64,000 bases of DNA. It comes from Girardinichthys multiradiatus. Its lineage: Eukaryota > Chordata > Actinopteri > Cyprinodontiformes > Goodeidae. Positions 50,801 through 59,800 of this stretch are shown in pieces. The notes below the pieces were generated by a model. That model ran no database searches, had not been told where the DNA came from, and saw nothing but the letters and a program-made list of their open reading frames with translations. The position numbers and the translations under genes were made by a program. The stretch is from positions 23,460,442 through 23,524,441 of the forward strand of contig NC_061813.1 of NCBI RefSeq assembly GCF_021462225.1, in the 5' to 3' direction. The stretch's first letter is position 1, and each line of letters starts with the position of its first letter.

Positions 50801-53800
50801 ATTTATATTCCTAAGTAATGATTTTTGGTTAAGAAATTGTATTTATTTTCAAATTATGATTTTAAATTATAATTCTTGATAAATATTAATCAATAATCAT
50901 AATCCTTACAAATGTATTAACACAAAGATTTCAACTCAAAGCTAACCATATTTCAGTTGACAAACTTTTTACTGGGCTACAAACAATTCAACTAAAACTA
51001 CCAAACAAAATAAGAAAATAAGGAAAACTAATGAACAATGTTCAACCTAGGGAAAAGGGAATAAAATTGTTGAAAACCATAGCCACTAAGGTGATCCAAT
51101 GAAACATTATTTAATAAAATAATATTTTAAAGAATAATTTGCCTAATTAGAAATCAAAAATTCTTTGGACAATTGATCTTAATGTTGTTAACTAGCCATC
51201 ACATAAAATAATGGACTACTAAAATGACAGAGAGGAGCATATATGGACTCTCACAAGATGGCAACAAGCCAAGTATAAATATTTGACCTTCCTGACACTA
51301 GCATTAGCGATTACCGGTTTTAGCTAACAAAGTAAAGTTTATAGTTTGCAACCCTATACGTTTTACCCATACTATGAACACCATTGTTACAAATATTAAT
51401 GTATATGAGCGCTGGCTCCGCATTATCTAATGATAAAGCGAGCGAATGAAGCAAGCTCTGTTGTAAACAAAACTGTCTACCGTGTGGTATTAGCAGAGCT
51501 ATTAGGTTGTTAGCCGCTAGTGGAGTAAACATCGGGCATATTTTAAGCAATATTCAAAACTTTTTTTTTTTAAGGTAGTTCAAAGTGATTAAGGAAAAAC
51601 AGATAAAATGGAGCAAACTCACATTACTGGACCATCAGTGTTTAAAACATCTTATTGGAAGTTTGCCTCAACTTTAAAGTCAAGCTGATCCAGCTTGTAA
51701 CATCAAGCTCTGTGGCCTGTTAGTACAGCAAAACCACACACTCAGATGAACAATCTTTAAATTGTCTGATACTAAAAATCATTTTCTCTGCCCAGACACC
51801 ACCTCTTACGTGAACTGTTCTTATGAACAGAACTGGAGAAGGTCTGAAGGGTGTTGAGTAGTGAAAGTAGTAGCAGCTGGGACTGGGATTGGGGGACTGT
51901 ATGTTTCAGGGGTGCAGAGCTGCGGTTTTGATCCCATCTTCTTATGTAGTGGGGAAAACCGCTTTGTCCTTTCTTCCAGAGGAATCTCTGGCTCAGATTT
52001 CTTTTCTGCAGAACTCAGAAAGAAAGGTTAAGATAGTTTAATTTGGGTGCACAAACAAAAAATTATAACTCAACATTTTGAAATTCTTTGATAAATGTTT
52101 ACACTAACATTAAATCATAGCCGAGCTATATATTTAGTGATTCAGAGTTTATACCAGTCTCTTTGTTGTGTACAGTTTAGTTGATGTTGTACATCTTCTA
52201 AAAAGAGAGACCTGTTTAACTCAGCAACCTCATAATTATTTTTTTTTAACCACATGCAACTTTGTTGTTCAGGAAAATTTCTCGTTTTATTCACAGAAAT
52301 TCTGTTTTAAGACTAGGTTTTCATACAAATTTGTCTATAACTACTGTAGAGAAAGCCCAACTTCATACAAGTCTTCAAATGAAAAAAGAAGAGGAAGTAA
52401 AATATTTGATATTTTATTTCTGATAAACTAAAATGCAGGGAACCTTAAGGTAGCTAAGTAAGACAAACGTTCGACAAGAACGCACAAAAGAACATGGACG
52501 AGCAAAGGCCAAACACTGGAGGCTTTGTATCGAATAACAAAGGGCAGAAAACCTTAGACAACAGGCCCCAGTGTGCCAGGAGAACACAAAGCATGGTTAA
52601 TTAAGACAAACCAGGCAACAGAGCAGGAAAAGTAGACAAATAAAGACCAGAAACACAACAGAACTGTAATACCATGAGATACTCACCTAGCATGATAAAT
52701 GGTTTGTCCAGTTTTAATACAACGGAGCAGGTTTTAACAGAAAAACCTCTAGTGACTCTGAGTTTGTGCTGTTATGGATTTTCTTATCAAAGTTGGAGAG
52801 AAATCAACTCATTAACAAGAGAAAGACCGAACTTTGTCTTATAAAGTTTATTCAAAGGCTTTCAGCGTTTGAATGACTCTGTCACTGAGCAAGTCAGAAA
52901 GGCAGAGGCCCGAACAAGAGTTTACAGACAGTATTTAAACAGTATGTGGGTGTTACCTCAACTTAAAAGAGTTTTAGAAATATGGTCCCCTAGACCCCAC
53001 CTTGGGTCAGAGGTAACAAAGTTATTTATGAGGGCACCCATCTACCATCCCTTGGGATATAACCCTTCAGGGAGTGTTAAAATAAAACTACTGATAATGA
53101 ATTTACAGACCAACTCCTCTAGGGTAACAAAACACTGAGGTCAGAGAGGAGATAGGTAAAGAAAAGTTCAGAGCATTAAAAATAATTTTCCCATAACAGT
53201 GCAAACATTTGCTTTTCTTAAATCATCTTGAAAAAAAAATTTATTTTTTAATATGGACACAGGTATGTTTAAAGAGATTAGCACAACACTAATTGACACC
53301 ACATTCTTTCAGCTACTCAAGGAATGTTTCCAGCTACTTGAAAGCATGTAGTTGTTGTTCCAGTCTTTGAAAGTGAAGATACTCTTTCTACTTCCATCTG
53401 TAGTCCAGTTCGTGGTTTTCCTTCTCTCTAAAAGGTTATGGTAAAATTGTTAGCTGGGCAGATTATGCATCCCTTGAATTAATTTTATTCACATACAATG
53501 CAAATTTGCTTGAGAGCCAATTACTGAGACAGCCAAAGGCCATTTGATGGACACAATGGAATTTCATTGGATCTAAAAGGTGTTATTGGAGCTATATTCA
53601 CATTCTTATATCTATGTCTAGTTCAATATTTCCTTTGAATACATTTAAATGAATACAGTCATATTTGTCAAATCAATTGCTGGTTGTTTGTTTACAAAAT
53701 CCTAAATATACAGTAAAGCTTTCAGCAGGTGTTCCACGATGATCTATCCTTGGACCATTAAGCTTCATATCAATAATTCTCCATCTGTACATTTCTGCTA

Positions 53801-56800
53801 TAACATTAAAAGGTATGGAGATTCCCCTCCTTAGAAAGTTTACAGCTATTCCATGTTTTCTCCAATTTTAGGTTGGATCTTTAAGCCTACTTCATGTTGT
53901 CAGAAAGGCTCTGTTTAAATAATTTATTGACTCTACAGGTCTAATCAGAAATTATAAATAATTAAATAAACCCGGGTCTGATTAAATAATCAGACCTGGG
54001 TTTGCCTCGTAAAATAGAGCTAAACATTTTATTTAATTCATAATTTAACACATTTTATTAATGATTTTACAAGGTGAGAGGGGTGGCAATGATTTCTTTA
54101 CAGGTTCCAGGGTGTTTTGAATAACCTTTTTCTCTTAAAATTAAAATCATCATTTACAACTGCATTTTGTATTAACTCGGGTTATCTTTGTCTGAGTCGT
54201 TTGATGATCTGAAACATTTATATGACAAAAAAGATCTAAAAATGTTTTCTGTATTTACCTCCTATCTGTTTTCTTAGGAGACCTGTCTGCAGGAAGAAAC
54301 TCCCAAGGCAAAACAGGATTTGTCGCCTATAAGGATTAAAGTGGTGAGTGATATTTTCAGGTAGTGACACCATGGTAGTGCCAGAGGGTTGTGACCTGGT
54401 GACCATGCCAAGGTGCCTTTGTTTTTATTCTTTTCTTTTCTCTGTCAATGTGCATGTTCATGCAAACTTGAGAGTGGTTACAACCCCGGGATCTGACAAA
54501 GAGTCTAAAATTGTGATTCTGATGCATGTTGTGTTTCCTTGCGTTACCTGGTTGCTTGTCAGCAAAAGCAAAGCACAGTCTGTGGATGACGCACTGTAGC
54601 ACCTGCACAACCTGCAGGCTGCTCGAAGGCGGACCAATAAAAATCTGTAATTTTGCTCGGAGGAAAACATAAGATCAGATGAGTCAGAAAATAGCACAAA
54701 ATATTTTAGTCAATAGATGTTATTACTCATGAAGGAAAAAACAAATTGAAGCTGCTGGTGAAGATTTTGTTATATGAGAGGTTTATGAACAAGCTGCCAG
54801 AATGAAAGGCTGCTTTCAATAATATACAGTATACTTCCTGATGTGTAGAGCTGCAATATAAAAGTCTCAGTGTCTCTCTGAAAAGCATAAATCAGCTCGA
54901 AGGTCCAATTTTCTGAGCCTTATTCATAACTTTGTTGGCTTAGTGGAGTAGCACTTATCTGCTAGTACTTTCCACATAAACCTAAGGAGGAGGAGGTAAA
55001 CGTAGTCTTTTATTTAACAGGATTCCACATTGGAGGTTTGAGGGATCAAAACCTCAATCAAAGTCAATGAATTGTGATTGCTCAAAGACAAAAGCTGCAG
55101 TGATTATTTTTTAAAACATCAGGGCGTTAAACAGAGCCGTAAACACAATTTAAAACATAGCTTAATTTATTTACTTTTGAACATGCAGATAATCAGTTTT
55201 CTGTTCACCACAAGTGTTTTTACAGGTGCATCTAAGTACGTAAAAATATAATAGAAAATTCATTCATTTGAGTCATTTAGTTTAATAAATTAAACTCATA
55301 AATTATATAGGTTCATTAGGCTGAAGGTTATATATCTCAAGTGTTTATTTCTGTTCATTTGGATTGTCATGCCTTGCAGCTAATGAAAATTACAAAATCA
55401 CATAAGACCAATCAAAGAATGTTATTGTTAAAATAATGTCAGCCTACTGGGGCGTGGCACGCGGTGCTGACCATATACAGAGTTCTTGACATAGCCGTCC
55501 GGGTTTTCAATTCCTGACCCTGCGACCTTTGCTGCGTGTCAACCCTCCTTCTCTCTCTGCCCATTTCCTTACCATATAGTTTGAAATTAAGGTCACTAGT
55601 ACCACAAAAAAAAAAAAACAAGAAAACATGTCAGACTAATGAAAAGTCCCTGGACTGTACAGTACACGCACAAAATACTTGGTTGGCAGCATCAAGGAAA
55701 TCAGAATGTGGCTCAGCTGAGGTATTGAGGAAGCTCATGTTGATTTAATGAAGGCCTTCAGCTTGTCGGCATTGTTGCCTCTGGGTTTTAGGTCAGGTTA
55801 TTTGCTGGCCAATCAAGCACAGTGATACCATGAGAAGAGACTGGTACTTTTGGCAGCTTAGGCAGGTGCCAAGAACTGCTGGAAAATTAAATCAGCATTT
55901 CCATAAAGCTTGTCAGCAGAAGGAAGCCCTGGGACCTTGATTTCCTAATTGAATTTAAAAATGCTTTCATTTGAAAAGAGGACTTTCATCCACTATTTCT
56001 TTTGTTTATTCAGCCATGCTAAGACACTTTTGGTGTTTTGTTTCTGAATCAGGAGCAGCTTAACATAAGGAATGCAACAATGATATCCAATGACCTGGAT
56101 ATATCTGTGTGTGGTGGCTCTGGTAGCTCTGACTGCAGCTGCAATCCACACCTGGTGAATCTCCCCAAACCCTTGAAAGGCTTTGCTTCAAAATCGTGTG
56201 AAGCATATTATGGCACTCGTCCCCATGATTCCTTAGGACATGACATAACATTTCTTTTTATTGGTTTTATCTATTATTCCAATTTTCAGATAAAACTGAA
56301 GTTTGGGTCATTAGCTGTAAGCTATAGTAATAAAAAATTCACCAAATGAATAAAGCTGTTTTGAATTGCTACAGAAAATAAATGTTCTATGCAAAAGTAA
56401 CCATATTAAATTTTGTTCAACATCTGTCTCACCTAACCAGAATTCTGGCAAGTTGATTTTGCGTGGATACTTGAAAAATCCACTTTCTATTAAAAAAAAT
56501 ACAGCATCACATAAAATGCCTGCTCTAATTGATAATCCTTTGTCCACCTCAGCAGAGTGTGGAATCGTCTGGTCCATCCAAGCCCAATTTGCTCTCTGGC
56601 TGCCTTTGGCGCAAACGCCCAAAGACTGGACCAGTGGAAAACTCAGTGCTGCCCCCAGTGGACTCGCAGAACTACTGCAGTATCAGCCACGCCTCTTGTG
56701 GCCGCACCGAGTTGGATTTGGAGCAGTACCAAGGAGGGCGGGATGCAGAGAACAATGACCAGATGGACCATCCTTCTGTCAGGATGGGGTGCGAGGTGAA

Positions 56801-59800
56801 GGACCTGTCAAACGGACAGACGCACACGTCACTGCGGCCGATGTCTCATTCTTATACCAGCCAACGATTCAGGAGCATGCATGCAAGAGAGAAAAAGGCA
56901 ACTCAGATGTTGGCCATTGTGCTTGGTGAGTCAAGGCTTTCATAATAGGACTTTAATAAAGGAACCACAATGTAAATGTCAAAGGAACACATCATTGAGA
57001 CACTTTTGTTAAAGTAACACTGTTCTTTAGCTCCTTTAACATTTTCCGGATGAACTTTGCTGCCTCAAATACCTGCTCACACGAGCTCTCATTTTGTCAT
57101 GATGGCACTATGGCATTTGCTTAATCTGTGTACTTTAACCTTACTGTTTCCAGAGCTGTAGTAAAAGCTTAAATGGCAAAAAGAGGTCTGGCTGGGCACA
57201 GGTTTGCAGTGTGTGTAGCTCCCAACACCTTGTCCACACACATCACTGACCAGCCAGGTTACTTTAGGCTCGGTCCAGTTAACTCTGGGACTGCAAATGT
57301 CTGACAAAACTCTAATCAGTGATGCTTGATTACATTACACTGGTGTCAGTAATGAGAGCCCTGCAAATACACAGAAGAAGATCTGGGTTTAGCCAATTTG
57401 TTTTTCAGCAACCTCAACACGCTTTCTCTGTAATCTTCTGAACTGAATTATATAGAGCCTGATCTGCATTTTCTCTGCAGCCTTAACATTTTATATACCT
57501 TTATAACTACATCAGAAGCTACATTAATAACTCAACATTGTCAATTTTATTATTATTATTTTCTATCAAATATTTTTGCTTCACAAAAATATTCATAACC
57601 AAATTAATCTTTTTCACAATTTGGCACATTACAACCACAAACTTCAATGTCTTTGTAAAAGATTTTATGGCATTAGACAAACAAGGTAGCACATAATTGT
57701 AAAGAGAAAGAAAATTGATACATGGCTTTGAAAGATTTTTTAAAATAAAAGACTTAAATGTGTGGAAAACATCTGTGATCATCCCCTCAGGCCTATACTT
57801 TGTAGAACCACCTTTCACTGCAATTACAGCTCCAGCTCTTACCAAAAAAGGTAAATCTCAGTCACTTTGGATGGACAGTTTCTGCAAACATCCATTTTCA
57901 AGTCTTGCCACAGATTCTCCATTCTGTTAAGGTCTGGACTTTGGGCCATTCTAGTGCATAAATATGTTTTGATCTAAACTATTACATATGTATGTTTAGT
58001 GTCTTCCTTTTTAAAGGCGAACCTCCGTCCCAGCCTCAAGTCCTTTGCAGTCTGTAACAGGTTCTTATCCAGGATCATCCTGTCTTCATCCCCTTTATCT
58101 TCTCATCAACTCTGATCAGCTTCACTGTCCCTGCTGAACAAAGCATACATGATACTGACACCACATTTCATGATGGGGAAAGTGCTTTGCTGTGTCCCCT
58201 AGATTAATTGTAGCAAACTGCATTTGGGACCTTTTCAAGAATTGTCACCATTCTTCTATACAGGAGAAATTTTGGGAGTGCGGGACTAATAGTTGTCTTG
58301 TCAACAGATACTTCCACCTGCATTCCTCCAGAGTTACCATCAGCCTCTTTGCTGCTTCTCTGATTAATGCTCTCCTTGCCCAGCCTGTCAGTTTTGGGGG
58401 ATGCCCATGTCTGCGTGGGTTCCTAGTTGTGCCATACTCTTTCCATTTTAAGATGTTGGATTGCAAAGTTCTCTGTGAGATGTTCAAAGCTTGGAATATT
58501 GTTTGATAACCTAATCCTGCTTTAAGCTACTCCACCACGCTCCCCCGACTGATCTGCTATGTTCCTTGGTCTTCATGAAGTTTGTTCACTAATGTTCTCT
58601 AACAAACCTCTGAAGCCTTCACAGACCAGCTTGATTAATACTGATATTAAATTAAGAACAGGTGAATATAATTTACTTATTATGAAACTTGTGAATGCAA
58701 ATAGTTACACAGCTTTTTATTAATGGGGTATCAGAGTGAAGGAGTCTGGAAACAAATGCATGCCAAACGTTTTAGATTTTTCTTTGTAAAATTGGTAAGA
58801 ATTGCTAAACTATGTATATTTTGCTTTATGCTTTACAGTTATGTACTGCTTTGTGTTGGTCTATCACATAACATCCCAATAAAAGACACTGAAGTCTGTG
58901 GTTGTAACGTAACAACATGTAAAAATCTTTAATGGGTATGAATAATTTTGCAAGAACCTATAGAGGTCTAAGTAGTGAAGGGGGGTAGCAGATGGCTTTC
59001 TATTTTGAACAATACCAAAAACGGCCGCTTATGTGTCACATAAATAAACATCATCAGGACACACCAGCACGTGTTAATCTAAGGAGATGAAAACATAGTG
59101 TCCAGACAATACATTGTAATTATCATCTGTTTCAATAACACTAATCTTTGCTTATCTGTATGTCACCGAAGAAACTGAAAGACTGATCACAGAAAAATTC
59201 CTGTTCCACTTTGGGTGCATGTTCAACACAAACTTGTTGAAGCCAAACGTTTAGCTTCATCTGTTTAAAGGTGCATCCCTGAACAGTGCAACAAGTACTG
59301 GATCTTCAAAGGGACATACAAGTGTATGCATAATGAAACAGACAAAAAAGATATTTAACTAAACTGCAAACCTGTTACTTCAAAGAATGCTGTTCACTAC
59401 ATACAATCATCCATTAATACAAACCAGTTTACTCCACCTTCTGCTGCCTCGCAGGAAACTCTAGCTACGATCAGTCCTACAGCACCAGGAATAAAGTGGA
59501 TATGGCTGCCGTGCATATCACACCTAGTGAAAGATTGATGTGTAAACTATTCTTCAGCCTACTGGTCACTAGACCAATGGCAGATTAAACTGTACAATAT
59601 GCAGTATTTGTAAACATGTTGTTTTAGTGTTGTAATGTCTAAAATCGGGACCCCAACAACTGGTAAATACCATTTCCAATAAGAACACACTGGTGTGATG
59701 TAATTCCCAGTTCAAGTTTTAACTTTCAGAGCAAATCGAATGGAACAAAAATGAGTTATCAGAGGATTTTAGATTTAGAGCCCTAATTAAAATACGGAAG

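Larger units (their letters stand above)
43827..54277 (+). other. drd3: drd3 intron 5, 10.5 kb
   Basis: Contains a Tc1 fragment (44232), the 2.3-kb hAT element, a LINE tail, SINE copy B, the CpG-rich island (49430-49920), the solo LTR and Tc1/LINE relics before the cassette exon. Stretches 47740-49420 and 50700-52760 show no identifiable feature; a tandem GGTATATCAG-type repeat lies at 50548-50580. Confidence 0.7.
54344..56552 (+). other. drd3: drd3 intron 6, 2.2 kb
   Basis: Holds SINE copy C and a Tc1 fragment (55755-55990). Otherwise AT-rich and featureless. Confidence 0.7.
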
